Source of the DNA: Aptenodytes patagonicus
Taxonomy: Eukaryota > Chordata > Aves > Sphenisciformes > Spheniscidae
Direction: 5' to 3'
DNA length: 64,000 bases
NCBI RefSeq assembly: GCF_965638725.1
Contig: NC_134959.1
Span: 11,102,417 to 11,166,416 of the forward strand
Part shown: positions 13,001 through 26,583 of the stretch, one piece after another
Layout of the letters: each line of letters opens with the position of its first letter
How positions within the stretch are numbered: position 1 is the first letter of the stretch
The notes under the pieces: generated by a model
Seen by the model: the letters and a program-made list of their open reading frames with translations, nothing else
Database searches by the model: none
Told to the model about the DNA's origin: nothing
Made by a program: the position numbers and the translations under genes

Positions 13001-16000
13001 CACAGGCTCCCCTGGCAGGGAAGCTGCACGTGGGCTCAATCAGATGTGTTGTGGAAGTTTGTGGCAGGTAGCAGAGAGTCAGAAGGCACATGTTGTCTAT
13101 TTTGGCCACTAATTTTATCTTAAATATAGTATTTACTAGATCATATTAATATTCTTGTAGATCATGTTAATATACTTAATATTTAAAATTGAATTGCTAA
13201 ATTAATTTTTTAAAATTAATTTAATAACTGTATTGTTAAATACCAAACAAAACAATCAGCCATTATGATGATCAGTGTTCACTTCTTTAAGTTCCACTAC
13301 TGACAGCAGTAGTAACAGTATTGCTGTTAGCACTATGATGATTTCACCTGATGATGCTGGTGGGCTGTAAGTGGAAGGCATTATTTTTCGGAAATCCTTC
13401 TCAGATTTCCTTTCAGAAATTAAAAAAAAATCCCTATGTTTTCAGTGAGCTTAAATGTTTTTGCAGATGCTCATTGAGTAATTTGAATGTTTCATATAAA
13501 CTATTGTATGTTAAAAGGGTTGTTTTGACTTAGTAGAATGTTTATTGCATGCTTTATCCAAAATTAAGGCACAAATTATCATGCATATCCAGCCTGCATC
13601 AGTGATTGTACTCCAGGAGCCCTTTCCCAATGAAGTAAGGATTTTAAAATGGTGTCAAGTATGGATTTACTTTGGTACATACTTGGTTTTCATTCTTTAT
13701 GACCAATGAAGAATGTTCTTACATGACTAAAACCACCTATACTGTGTTCCCACAAGTTTATGAAAGATGGGAGTAGAAACAGTTGAAAAAGTAAAAACCT
13801 TCTTAATACTGTCCTCAGTGAGGACTTTAGAATTGCTTCTGTAACTTTCATACTAAAAGCAGAGACTGTGGGAATACATTTTAAAAATTATATTCACATC
13901 GACAAGCAATATTATATTAGTTCTTTAATTATGTATTTTATGGAGACCACAGTAATAAAATGCTTAATGAAATTAATATTTTGAAATAGTTGGGTTAGAC
14001 AGTGGTGGTGTGATACTCTCTTTCCATTTGAATAACAGTATCCTTTTGAAAACATACTTGCAAATATTTTCCTAGTGCTATGATAAATTTTTGTGGCTGT
14101 CATTCATTGACATGAGAATCTCAGTGAGGTTTTTTTGAGATGTTTCTAGTCCTCATTTTGGGGTGGGGTGGAGAAGCTTTCAAACATTGACCCTTAAGAC
14201 TCAATGAAGTTACCATTCAAATATGTTTTTATAACATCCTTTTTTTGCTGAGGGAAAGGCAGTCCTGACTTGCAGTTATCATTTATGTTGACAATGTAAT
14301 TTTATTTATTTTTCTTAAGTAAGGAAAGAAAGTATTGTTACTCCCCCAGTAGCCACCTAGGACTGAATGTCATCTCAGGCTACTTCTGATTGCACTGCTG
14401 CTGTTATCGTGCTAACTTTTGCTTCATAGTATAAATTGATCTGATAAGTATGTTGATGAGATGACTCGACTTCACAATTTCTATTTTTATTGTTTTCCAG
14501 TCCATTTCAAAATCCAGCGCTGCTACCTTAAAAAGTTCTTACACTTGTTTTTCTCTAGTCTGATTTATGTTCACTTCTCTGCTTTTATTCTTAATTGCTA
14601 GAGGCTGTCCTCCCACTTGCACTATTCAATTTCTGTGGAGCTACCAAGAAATTCAAATGATGCCCTGCTGAGAATAGGATGGAAGCTGAATGAGTGGGAG
14701 AGAGAAAGCAGAACAAACTAATGGTATTTACTAGAACTGCCTGTGCAGACCAATGCGAAACAAACAGTTTTTATTGTAAAACATGTTGATAAGATATATA
14801 TAAATTTAACAAAACATGTCATAACACTTCATGTCTTAGTTCAAGGATTATTCCTCCTTTTTTAAATTTTGCTTGCGTGGTCAAGTTGTCCTATAACTGA
14901 TTATGTCTAAAATACAATTCAGAAAGTAATTTTGTGAAGTACTAGGGGCAATTTCTTTGCTATTAGCATCCTAGGCTGACTAATTTTCTGATTAATCAAC
15001 AGAAAGTCATATCAATGTAGTTGGCCTTGTTTTGAAAGGCTAGCTACTAGCTTGGTATAAGCATTATAAATATTTTGGTATGTGGGTACATTGGAATTCA
15101 CTTTTTTTTAAACTTTCACTGTGTGTAAATGAAGGTATTCAGTAATGCACAGTGACCAAATCAGTTCCTCTCTGCAGAGTAAGCACACAGCCAGCTGAAC
15201 AGTGACAAACATACCCTCCATGCTCCGTGGGGATATGTTTTCTGGGACTGAAGTAGCTTATTTTGGGGTAGGCAGAAGAGTGTTAGCATGTGGCTGATGA
15301 AAACGCAGATGTGTAATTGTAACTCTCTGCAGCTCTGAAGGGGCACGGCTGTGTCAGACAGCAACCTCCAGGCTTGGGACGCATCCTGGAAACTTCTTGT
15401 TTTTCAGCACTTCGGAGACAGAAAAATATTTTTTCATTCTTCAGGGAGCTGTTCTGTATCAAAGTGCTTTTGTGGGAGAATTTGTGCATGGAGGAATATT
15501 TTGCCCTAGCAACTGCACAAATTGGGTATAATTGATAAAAATATGAAAGAGGGATATGGATATATGGATAGTGCTAATTAATTAAAAGTATAAATTTTGA
15601 CCACTGCCATTGTGGCCTATATGGACATCTGATCCAGTAGGCCATTTTTATTTTAATTTGTTTTGTGTAAGAAATGTTACAGAATCAATGGCAAACAAAT
15701 GACACATTTTGTTGTTGCAAAAAACCAAACAAGTTTAAGCAAGGTCCTTCTCATAAATAGATGGTGTCAGATGAGACGACTTCCTCTGTAATAAAACCTT
15801 GTAATTTGTAAGACTTTAGCTTAACGTCCACAGATACTCTCTAAGTATCAGTAATTGCTGGAAGTTAATGCTTTGCTTTGCAAACTGCCCTGAAGTGCAG
15901 ATCTGTTGTATTTTAAGGTCTTTATCTCAACCTTCTAACAAATAAAGCTTGTTTCATTGCAGTGGAGTACTGACAGTAGTATTGAAAACCTCTTTTTCAG

Positions 16001-19000
16001 AGAAGGCATTTAAACCTATATTTTGTAAATACTATATGTTTCTAATGCTCTTAAAAGTAATGTAAAATTGTCCTCAACGAGAAACATGTGGTTATAAATT
16101 CTGGTGTACTCTGTGCGCTATCCTGACTATAGGAAGCAGAGTCTGCAGCATGGAGGATATTTAATTTAAAAAATTGGGATAAGGGTCGTGAATTGTATGC
16201 TAGAAATAGAAAATAAGATTAGAGGTTATGTTTCAGGCGTGGAGCTGTCTCTGAGGGGGGGGGAACAAAACAAGGTTACTTCAAGGTTTGGAGCCTGGTT
16301 GGGGGATGGGGAGAAGGGAGGAAATCCAGCAGTGGCTAAATATGGTGCCTGGGGGGGTTTGTAGTAATATATAAAGTAGAAATTGCCAGGCATCGCCTTG
16401 ATGCTTAGTGTTGTGTACTATAGCCTTCTCTTTACCATTGCTTGCTGGTGTCAGATTAGTCATGGGCAGTGCTTGGTACCAGTGGGGTGGTCCTTGCTGT
16501 CAGCATGCCCTCTGCACAAACAGTCCTGGTGGCGAAAAGGTCGCTTTTTCTAAATCTAATACTTAGGAAATATATTTGAAAGGGGTCTGGCCAGATCTGT
16601 AATAGATGCATCAGCTGGTATTGAAACATTGCTTAAATGTATTTGGCATCTTTGCAGTGTCTTATGGCTGGCAGAGCTTTACTGTGTCGCAATTTCTGCA
16701 GCAGAAAGCCCTTTGTTGACACAAAGTTACTGGGAAGGAGTGTCAGCATGGCTTAAAATCACCTAAATGTAATTTAATATAAGCCTAGTCTTTCATGTTG
16801 ATAATAATTTTAAAGTATAATTGACACATCAGAAGATACCACTTAAAATTTTAAATGTTTCTTTCCAGTCTTCATTTATGAACAAAATTCAGCTCTGTTA
16901 ATGAATATTGAGAGATACTGTTGGATGCACTTAATTAGGTATGAAGTTAGGATCTTCCACTGATGTGTGTGCATGTGATAGCTTGGACTGTTGGTACTAG
17001 GTGCTTGAGGGGGGAACACAGATGTGAGTTTTCAGAAAGATCTAACAGATAATAAAAGTTTAAGCTTAAGTTTTCAGGTTTGCTTATGGATGTTTGATTT
17101 CTACTGAATAGATCAATCACATCATGTTAATTTGTTTTATGGATTAAAACGTTATCTCTGTTTCTCTTTCAAGATGTATTACAACAGCATAAATATCCCA
17201 TTGTATCTTCTGCTGGGCAGAAAATTTCTTGCACAACTCAGCGCAGAGATTTTGGTACATAACCTGGTGACAAATCATGCCCATGATTGAGGGCTTAGTT
17301 GTTAATATAAAACTATCAGTACTTCTACTTTCAGGATAAGGTGGTCTGACTATGCTTTATGTGTTGTAAATTAGGATTGATAATTATTTAACAATTGATA
17401 ATTTTACTGGGAAATATTTGGAGAGTTCTTTGGAGAATAATTTTTAACCTAAGAACAATGCACTTTCTTAAAGGAAAAATCACATTGCATCAGTCAAATC
17501 ACATCAGTACTTATCTGAACATCAGTTTGACTGTTGTATGCCTTTCCATGCCGTATACTTAATGTAGCAGCTTAAAGCCGGAAGCTAGAGAAGCTATGCA
17601 TGCTGCTGAGACGTGCCGGCAGAATACCATCTATGCATTTGTTAGCAAGTAGCTCTTGTGTGAAGTTATTTATATTCTTTGGTAGCATCTACACTAGATA
17701 TAGAAAACGAGATTTATTTTCCAAACATGTAAATTTATTTGTATTGAAAGAAATTAAACTTCATTATTAAGAGTGTTAACTCTGTTTTTAAAGAAGCAGA
17801 AAACAGTCTTTTAAAGTAGTATAATCTTTTGCTTTTCTTAATAAGAGAAAAATAACTTTAATCAAGCTAGTCTTTCTAGGAAGAACATATAAAATGCAAA
17901 AAAAAAAAGTAACTAATTGCTTTTAAACCCAGAGATTTCTTACAGCTGTGTCAGTGTAAGGAGAGGATGGAAGAGACCTAGGATTGCTCTAGCATTCCTC
18001 AGCCTTCAGTCTGCAGCTTTTTGATTTTTAAGTTGACCTGTGGCCTATTTTGGCATTTACATTGTGTGGATAAAAGGCAACAAATTATTCTGTGGACTGA
18101 AATAGAAAGCAGGATTACTGAAGCAGCTAATAGAAGGCACTAGATACTGGAGTCTCAAAGATGTGAGCTGTTGCCATTGTGTTGAAGGTGGAGTGATACT
18201 TGCTGGAACACAGGGGCTTGCTGAAGAAGGGCAAGAGGAGAACCCTTTTGTCTCCGGTGCTTAACTTGTGTTTGAACCAGTTGTTAATGGCATTTGCAGA
18301 AGATTGAGCAACTCAGGGAAGGATTTTTTTTAGTTGTTTGCTGCGTAAAGCAGGCAGAACAATTAGATAAGCGCTAAGCTTTGGGTGTTCTTGAAGGGGG
18401 AAAGGTTATAGTTGGCAAGATTTGGCTGTATTTTCCCCTTTCCATTTGTGTTAGGTATTTATAAACTGGAAGGCTGCTACATTTAGTCTTATAACTAATT
18501 ATGTTTTGACCCCAACTATGCAGGATGAGTTAATGCTATTTTAAAAATTGCATCTATATTTAATTAAGACTTATAAATTCTGGTCTTAATGAGGAGGGGA
18601 ATGCTGTGCCCAAGACACACAAGCAGCTTTTTTGATTAGAAAAATTGAGGAAAGGTTATGAAATATGCATGCTACTGTTTCTACTTTTTTAATCTTTATG
18701 ATCTCAAGTTACTTGTCACCACTGTTCCTTTATCAGCTACAGAAATTAGTTCTACATAATCTAATATATTAAAAACCATAGACTTGTTAGAAATAAAGCA
18801 TTTTGACAGTTCCAAAAGTCTCCTGTTACAAGGATCTAGTTCAAGAATGATTTTTAGAATTAAGATTAAAACTATTCAACTACTACTATTTATAAAATTG
18901 ATATTTACAGTAGTATTGTATGATGCTTTTGGAGTATTATGTACACACTAATGTTTGGTTTTGTTATAGGAGGGAGACTGTTATTCACACTGGATTGCTC

Positions 19001-22000
19001 TGGTTTAGTCATATCCTGTGACAGTGAATCAGATATTGCTGTCTATATACAGACTGAATTGCCAGCCAACTTTGGGCCCAAATATGGTAAACATAATTAT
19101 GTTCATTTGCTGTAAAAATACATTCTCCTTAGTTTAACATTTTCATGATTACAGTTTTCTGATAATTCCATAATTTTCAACATGAAAGGGATATGAAAGG
19201 CCTAATCATCATGTCCCTCTCTTCAGTATAGAATATAGTTTGTTTTCCTGGGCAAAACTCCAGCTGTTCAGTAATGAATCTACTGCTACTCAAATGCAGT
19301 AAGCCCATAAAACCATTTGGAAAGCCTGTTCTGAGAACGCAGGAATTGTGGTACAGAGACATGAATCTGTATTAGCTAGACGACAAAAACGCTCGTGGCT
19401 GCAACTGTCATGAGACAGTAAGTGTATGTGCTGATGTCAGTTTTTCTGATCCGTACTCCTGTTTCCTATTTTTGGAAATGAAAGTCATATCATTTCAGAA
19501 TACTTAATACTTTTCAAGTAGGAGACTTGCAGTGAATGAGTTGGGGGAGAAGGCAAACATTAAGATACATAAAGCTTCTACCATGTACTGAAGAGAATAA
19601 ATATTAGTAAATATTGGATTAGGTTTTAATTTTGGTCACAGAGAAATGGTATGGTAATATACTTGTGAAAAAGTGACTAGTTTACCTGTGGAAATAACAT
19701 GCTAATAGTAGCCACTTCATTTGTATGAGTGGGTTAGGATTAGTATATTTAATGCAACTAAGAGAACACATTTGCAGGGCTTTTTCTTTCTCTTTTTTGA
19801 TGTAGTCTGGTATCAAGAGAATATTGTAGATGTATTCTGTGGCAAGTGTTGAGGATTCAGAAGCAGCATAGTAATTTGGGAAAGGAAAGATTGTTGGTGT
19901 TGAGTTGCTCCAAATGATTTGAAAGCTTTCATCATCCTTGTTGCAAACAGGCAAAAAAAAAAAAAAAGATGAAAAATCTCAAAGGCTTTACAGGATTTTC
20001 TGTACATAATCTGTCTTATGTTTCTAGTACTCAAAACTTCCTTCTTCACAGAAGAGCTTTAAATGTGTAGATGATCTGTAGTTTTCACTGCCTTGAAATA
20101 GTACTTTTGTCTAACACAATTAAAATGTGTACTGAAGCTACTCTGAGTTTGGTTTTTCTTTTTAAAGTTACATAGCGTCGCAAACTCAGTTAAAACAGTC
20201 TAGAAATTTGGTTTAGGGATATTTATTTCAGTGGAAAAATTCAAATGTGTATATGCTAATAGGTGTGAGTACTGTAGCACTTATGAAATGTAGTATCTAT
20301 GTTTGCAAAAGCACCAAAAAGGCTGGAAGCTTTGTCTAAAAGTTAACAGCTGATTTATCGATGAGGAAATGCTTCTGTTTCCAGAGCAGTTGTAAACAGT
20401 ATGTCATTGTGATATACTGCTTTCGATGATCACTAAGTTGGAGTGAATAAGAAGGTAAAAGTGGCCACGTTGATTCAGACTTCAAAATGGATCCAGCTCA
20501 ACCTTCTTTATCCCATGGAGGTTATAAATGGATACCTAGGGAAAGGCAAGAACAGGGTGAATTTGTGGGCTACACTCATTTAAAACTCTGTCTTCAACGA
20601 TTTGCTGCATATAGGATTTCCTGAGCCTGTGGTTAGTCTATTTAGTAAGCCAAATGAGTCTGGAAGAAAGAGTGATAAGGAGACCAGACCTGCACGCTAA
20701 ATTTGAAGTGTGAGTAAACCATGGATTGATGCAGTGGCATAATTATGTTTCTGGCTTTCCCAATGCTGCTACTCCCTTCCAAATTCCTTTGCTAATAATT
20801 TGTAACATAAAATTTATTCTTCTGACTCTACCATTGGGCATCAGGCTGACATTTTAGCAAAACCAGCCAGTTGTAACACTCAGATCACCTTCCTAAGTGG
20901 TAACGATCAGGCCAGAGCCCATCATTTTGTATGCGAGACTAGGATTGTTTTTCCCATGTATGAGTTGATAAATTTATCTATAATGAATCTAGTCTCCTAT
21001 TTTAGTCCCTCAGTCCTGCAAAGTTATGGCATTCTGTGTGTGTATCTATATATATAGTAGTGCATGTAGTATGTCATGCCTAAACACTGTAGTATTTGAC
21101 TTGGGCTCTTACTCCCACTTGTCTTTCCAAGTCTTGTTTAAGGTATGATTTGTTTGGGGCAATGAAAACTTCTTCAGAAGAACCTGACTTCTGAAAGAAG
21201 ATGTATTGAAGGTAGCATTTATAGAATGTCTTTCAATTATTTCTCTAAGTACTTTAACAAAGGGTGGGAATTATTCGCATTTTTCTAGGTGCAGAAGCTT
21301 TTTATGCGGTATTTGGGTCCATGGACAAATCATTTTAAGCCAGTGGGAATAAAGCTTTACATAGAGCCCGTTGCTTGATTTCTTGATCTACACTGACTCA
21401 GCAGTAACTAAGCTCTTCAAGGCGATTTCCTAAACCTCTTTAACAAATTTTAGTAGAAACTTTTAGCACGCATTTTATAATGTGTATTAAAAACCTCTCT
21501 TCCCAGTGAATGATACTGAAAAATACATATGGCATTTGCTTATGCTGAAAAGCTGCAATTCATGATTTAACAAGGTACTTATGTGAGAGATACCACTAAC
21601 TTTACTGGAACTAATCATATGCTTAAGTCCATTGCTGAAGTGAGCCCAAAGATTAAACTGCTTCCAGGTTTAAGCTGTCTACTATGAGATTATAGGATTG
21701 TAGGGTTGTTTTGGTGGATTTTCTTGTTGTTCTTTGTCATATTGTGTTCCTTCCGCATGTGAAAGCTGGTCATCTGCAGAAACATGGGAAATCATGATTT
21801 TTGTAGTTATTACAGAACTGAGAAACAATTATATTTTGTTTTCTTAATGCTTGTTTTCTCTGTTAAGTTTTAACAAGGAAATACTGTCCCTAGACTCTTT
21901 TGTGCTTACTGTATTTAGAAGTGAAACTGTAATCAGGAGTGACAGGGTGAAGAGGAATAGTCTAACATAGGTGGCCTCCGCTGTAGCTTAGACTTTAAAT

Positions 22001-22652
22001 GCATATATGTTCTGGGTGGGTTTGCAAGGAAAGACTTGGGAGGGAGAGGGCAGGGGGAAATTATCTCATGGCCATAACTGGACCGTGATGCACAAGCTTG
22101 ACCAAGTAATATTCCTGTTCCACATATGCTTTAATTGAATATTTCTCTGGTTCAGCCTTTTCTTCCTGCCTTCCCTTCAGCAGGAAGTGAAATCTGTGGC
22201 TGAAAAAGGCCATTTATAGGAACAGATGTTAACTTATTCTCAAGACTTTTGTAGAAATTATCAGATCTCCATCCCTTCCTTGAAACCATGGCCTTCAGTT
22301 CTTCACTTGGTTTTGAAGAAAAGTGTATTTTTTCCGATGGCTGGCTGCAAGCAGCTGGCTTTCAGTGCGAGCAGGCGTCTCTTCCCAAGCAGTCCTGCAG
22401 GTAGTGGCCAGAATCAAAGCATTCTGTAGGCTATCTATTCTGGGAGGCAGAGCTATGCCTTTTCTGCAGAAAGTTTGTGCTTCTCGCTGTGGTCTCATGA
22501 GCCTTTTCTTCACCTTAGCATGTTATGCAGCTCTGAGAGAGCAAGAGAGAGTGTGCTTGTGGCTGATGTTAAGTGCACCCTTTTAGGAGATGAGAGATGA
22601 AGTCTTGAGTCTCCTCTGGCTGACAATCACATTGCATGAGAATTTCTCATGC

Positions 22653-23040
22653 TGTGTGCAAACACTTTGTTAGGCTAGTGTATCAAAAGAATGGACATTA
22701 TTTTAGAATCATAGAATAGTTTTGGTTGGAAGGAACCTTGAAAGGTCATCTAGTCCAACCCCGCTGCCGTGGGCAGGGACATCTTCAACTAGATCAGGTT
22801 GCTCAGAGCCCCGTCCAACCTGACCTTGCATGTTTCCAGGGATGTGTGCAAACACTTTGTTAGGCTACTGTATCAAAAGAATGGATGTTATTTTAGAATC
22901 ATAGAATCACAGAATAGTTTTGGTTGGAAGGAACCTTTAAAGGTCATCTAGTCCAACCCCGCTGCCGTGGGCAGGGACATCTTCAACTAGATCAGGTTGC
23001 TCAGAGCCCCGTCCAACCTGACCTTCCATGTTTCCATCCA
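22653..23040. repeat. Tandem duplication (period 190) at the CR1 3' junction
   Basis: The stretch starting TGTGTGCAAACACTTTG at 22653 recurs at 22843. Each unit has about 52 bases of unique flank followed by about 135-145 bases of CR1 3' end on the minus strand. The units differ at a handful of positions (GCTAGTG/GCTACTG, GACATTA/GATGTTA, CCTTGAAAGG/CCTTTAAAGG), and an 8-base insertion in unit 2 lengthens the CR1 terminal repeat. Because flank and element are duplicated together, this is a local duplication made after CR1 insertion and not two insertions. Confidence 0.85.
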
Positions 23041-24620
23041 TCACCTCTCTGGGCAACCTGTGCCAGTGTTTCACCACCCTCAGCATAAAAAACTTCTTCC
23101 TTCTATCTAGTCCATATCTACCCCCCCTTTAGTTTAAAGCCATTCCCCCTTGTCCTGTCGCAACAGGCCCTGCTAAAAAGTCTGCCGCCATCTTTCTTAT
23201 AAGCCCCCTTTAAGTACTGATAGGCTGCAATAAGGTTTCCCCGAAGCCTTCTCTTCTCTAGGCTGAACAACCCCAACTCTCTCAGCCTTTCTTCAGAGGA
23301 GAGGTGTTCCATCCCCCTGATCATTTTTGTGGCCCTCTTCTGGACCTGCTCCAACAGGTCCGTGTCTTTCTTATGCTGAGGGCTCCAGAGCTGGACGCAG
23401 TCCTCCAGGTGGGGTCTCACCAGAGCAGAGTAGAGGGGCAGAATCACCTCCCTCGACCTGCTGGCCACGCTCCTTTTGATGCAACCCAGGATACGATTGG
23501 CCTTCTGGGCTGCAAGCGCACATTGCTGGCTCACGTCCAGCTTTTCATCCACCAGTACCCCCAAGTCCTTCTCGGCAGGGCTGCTCTCAATCCCTTCATC
23601 CCCCAGCCTGTATTGATACTGGGGGTTGCCCCAACCCAGGTGCAGGACCTTGTTGAACCTCATGAGGTTCACACAGGCCCACTTCTCCAGCTTGTCCAGG
23701 TCCCTCTGGACGGCATCCCATCCCTCAGGCGTGTCAACCGCACCACTCAGCTTGGTGTCATCTGCAAACTTGCTGAGGGTGCACTCGATCCCACTGTCTA
23801 TGTCATTGGTGAAGATACTAAACAGTACCAGTCCTAATATGGACCTCTGCGGGACGCCACTTGTCACCAATCCCCATCTGGACATTGAGCCATTGACCAC
23901 TACCCTCTGGATGCAACCATCTAACCAATTCCTCACCCGCCGGACAGTCCGCCCATCAAATCCATACCTCTCCCGTTTAGAGAGAAGGATGTTGTGGAGG
24001 ACTGTGTCAAAGGCCTTACAGATAGGCGACATCTGTAGCCCTTCCCATGTCCACTGCTGTAGTCACTTCATCATAGAAGGCCACTAGGTTAGTCAGGCAG
24101 GACTTGCCCTTGGTGAAGCCATGCTGGCTGTCTCGAATCGCCTCCCTGTCCTCCATGTGCCTTAGCATAGCTTCCAGGAGGATCTGTTCCATGACCTTCC
24201 CAGGCACAGAGGTGAGACTGACTGGCCTGTGGTTCCCTGGGTCTTCCTTTTTTCCCTTTTTAAAAATGGGGGTTATGTTTCCCCTTTTCCAGTCAGTGGG
24301 AACTTCATCAGACTGCCACAACTTCTCAAATACAATGGATAGTGGCTTAGCAACTTCATCTGACAGTTCCTTCAGGACCTGTGGATGGATCTCACCGGGT
24401 CCCATGGACTTGTGCACCTTCAGGTGCCTTAGATGGTCTCGAACCTGGTCTTCTCCCACAGTGGGCGGCTCTTCATTCTCCCAGTCCTCGCCTTTGCCTT
24501 CTGCAGGTTGGGCAGTGAGGCTCGAGCACTTGCCGGTGAGGGCAGAGGCAAAAAGTCATTGAGTACCTCTGCCTTCTCCATCTCCCGTTTTGTTCCGGAG
24601 AGGGCCCACATTTTCCCTCA
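22895..24620 (-). mobile_element. CR1 LINE, 5'-truncated, broken reverse transcriptase (copy A)
   Basis: A minus-strand non-LTR retrotransposon of the CR1 family lies in intron 1, antisense to GARRE1. Its 3' end is at the left and shows the CR1 terminal repeat (AGAATCATAGAAT as read on +). Two overlapping frames carry the reverse-transcriptase domain: 24459-24016 holds the N-terminal palm and fingers part, and 24032-23118 holds the rest. The catalytic FADD box is at about 23768-23757. A frameshift near 24030 separates the halves, and the usual SGVPQG box reads SGVPQR, so the copy is dead. A third short frame near 24611-24429 holds the region just before the RT. No endonuclease domain is left, so the element is 5'-truncated as most CR1 copies are. 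Confidence 0.95.
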
Positions 24621-26481
24621 TCAATTTTCTTTTCCTTCTCTCCTGCACTCACAGTTCCCTTTCAAAAGGGAACTGGTCCTGCTTTCAAAATAGATAACGT
24701 AAGTACCTATTGCCAAGGGAGGATTGAAACAGTGATCCTGATCTGACACAGGCATCTATTTTTGACATTCAGGGAGACACCCAAGTATGAAAGAAGGTCT
24801 GGTTTAACACATTCCTTTCACCAGCTTTTCCTTTTGCTGTCGTATCTTATTGCTGAGACCTGAGTTAGTGCTATTTGGTGTGTTATGTGTTTTACTTCAA
24901 ACAAAATGTAAGAAGCTGCCTGACATGCTGTAGGCTCTGCCCTGGAACAGGCCTGCTCAGTATACTGACAACTCTGAATCTGATTCAGAGATACCTACCT
25001 TCCATGTGTATTTTATAGGGAGTGTAGTTATACACTTCAGGGCTGTGGATTCCTTTCTGGAGGGTTAAGGGTTGGAAGCGAGGCGGTGTAGTGCCAAGCA
25101 GCCAAGGACCCTCAGTCCTTACCTAGCTCCAAAAATTTGATGTTCTTCAGCCTTTTTAAGTTCTCTCTGTTTCTGGGTGGTTTTCACAACAGTCTTTGGT
25201 GATTTGTTTTTTTGGGGGCAGGGGATGGGGGTATTTTTGTCTTTGCTCGTCATTTAGGGCATCTAGCATAGATGTGCCTCTAGAGGATTTTTCAGTGTAA
25301 GTGCAAAAGACAGAAATAAGTTAGTAGCTTTCTTTTAAGGAGAGTCATTTTGAAGGGAGAAAAGCTCTAGACAAAAGCATAAGAAATTAGTTCAGAGACT
25401 GTCTGTAAATATTAGGTAAATATTTCATCAGTGAAATTGGTCTTTGAGTTAATAAAACCAAGTTGCTGGAGCCTTCCACTTAGGTTTAACAAATCTCCTT
25501 GCTTCTGTATGCAATTCCTTCACTAGTAAATGAGGTAAGTTTCTGTATTAATAAGTTGGTCTGTTTAGATTTGTATACATTTAAACAGGATGCTCAAGTT
25601 GATGATTCTAGTTAAACTACGCTAACTACATAGTCCCTGTGGAGTATGTCCTATGAGCTGTGCTTCCCAACTGGTGGGAGGGAAGACACTGAATCGGTTT
25701 TAACACTGTGGCTGTTGACACCAATCCAATCCTGGAATAGCCAGGAGAGTGGGACAGGGTGTCTGGTGAGCTGGTATTAGGAAGGGGAGACCCTGGAAGG
25801 AGGATGTTTCCAACAGGCGCTTCATGGGTTCACTAAGTGTTGGCTTGCCTACTTTTTTTTGTTTTGGTTTTTTCCTCCAACTGTTCTGGGCAAGCTGCCA
25901 AAAAGGAATCCCAATAAGCAATTCATGAGCTAACAAGAACTAAAATGATATTGGTGTAATAGGCTATTTCTGTGTCTCTTCCCTTTCTCCCCCTCTCCTC
26001 CTCTAATAGGAGATTTTACTACTTGGATGACAAAAAAACCCCCAAAAAAGCCATACAGGAGGTGCCCGGGTCTTCTAGTGGCTGCAGCCCACCCCGTTAG
26101 AAAGGCTCAGCCTTGAAAAGTGAGGTTGGTTTTCCTTTTTGGCTTTGGAGCCTAAGTATGGGCACCTGACCAAAAGCAATCGGGATTTGGTGACGTGTGT
26201 TGCCTGCCGAATAGGCTGAGCTACCAGGACATGTGTCCTCTCCCTGCTGGCGCTCGCAGGCGGCTGGGGTTTTTGTTGTGTGCCTGCATCCTGACAGCTG
26301 CATGGAGCGAGTCCTGAGAAACTGTAAGCCTCTTTTGCCCTGATGGTGAAGATAATGATACTTGTCAACCCCTATAAAAGCATTTGCATGCTTTAAGTAT
26401 TTATGATGTATTGGTATGAAATTACAGGTGCAAAATAACTTAGTTGATGTCAGAGATTAATGCATATTTTCTGCCAGTCAG

Positions 26482-26583
26482 CATTACTTGGAGATGGCTG
26501 TTCTTGTTGACTGAAAAGTTCAATTTTCAAAACATTACTTGGAGATGGCTGTTCTTGTTGACTGAAGAGTTCAATTTTCAAAA
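26482..26583. repeat. 51-bp tandem duplication
   Basis: A 51-base unit beginning CATTACTTGGAGATGGCTG at 26482 is repeated immediately at 26533, with one difference seen (CTGAAAAGTT versus CTGAAGAGTT). It looks like a recent local duplication inside intron 1. Because 51 is a multiple of three, it makes an open frame with a repeated 17-residue peptide, which I regard as incidental. Confidence 0.9.

Noticed and set aside
13258..13356. C/D-box snoRNA-like arrangement (ATGATGA ... CTGA ... ATGATGA ... CTGA)
   Set aside because: Box-like words are present but I find no convincing terminal stem, and ATGATGA/CTGA words are frequent by chance in this composition.
20465..20950. Possible ancient LINE (CR1/L3-like) remnant
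   Set aside because: Phrases such as GGATTTCCTGAGCCTG recall old amniote LINE ends, but the similarity from memory is too weak to annotate without alignment.
23304..24087. Plus-strand open frames of 153-177 codons
   Set aside because: They are the antisense of the CR1 reverse-transcriptase frame; the same shadow appears again at 35702-36274 opposite copy B.
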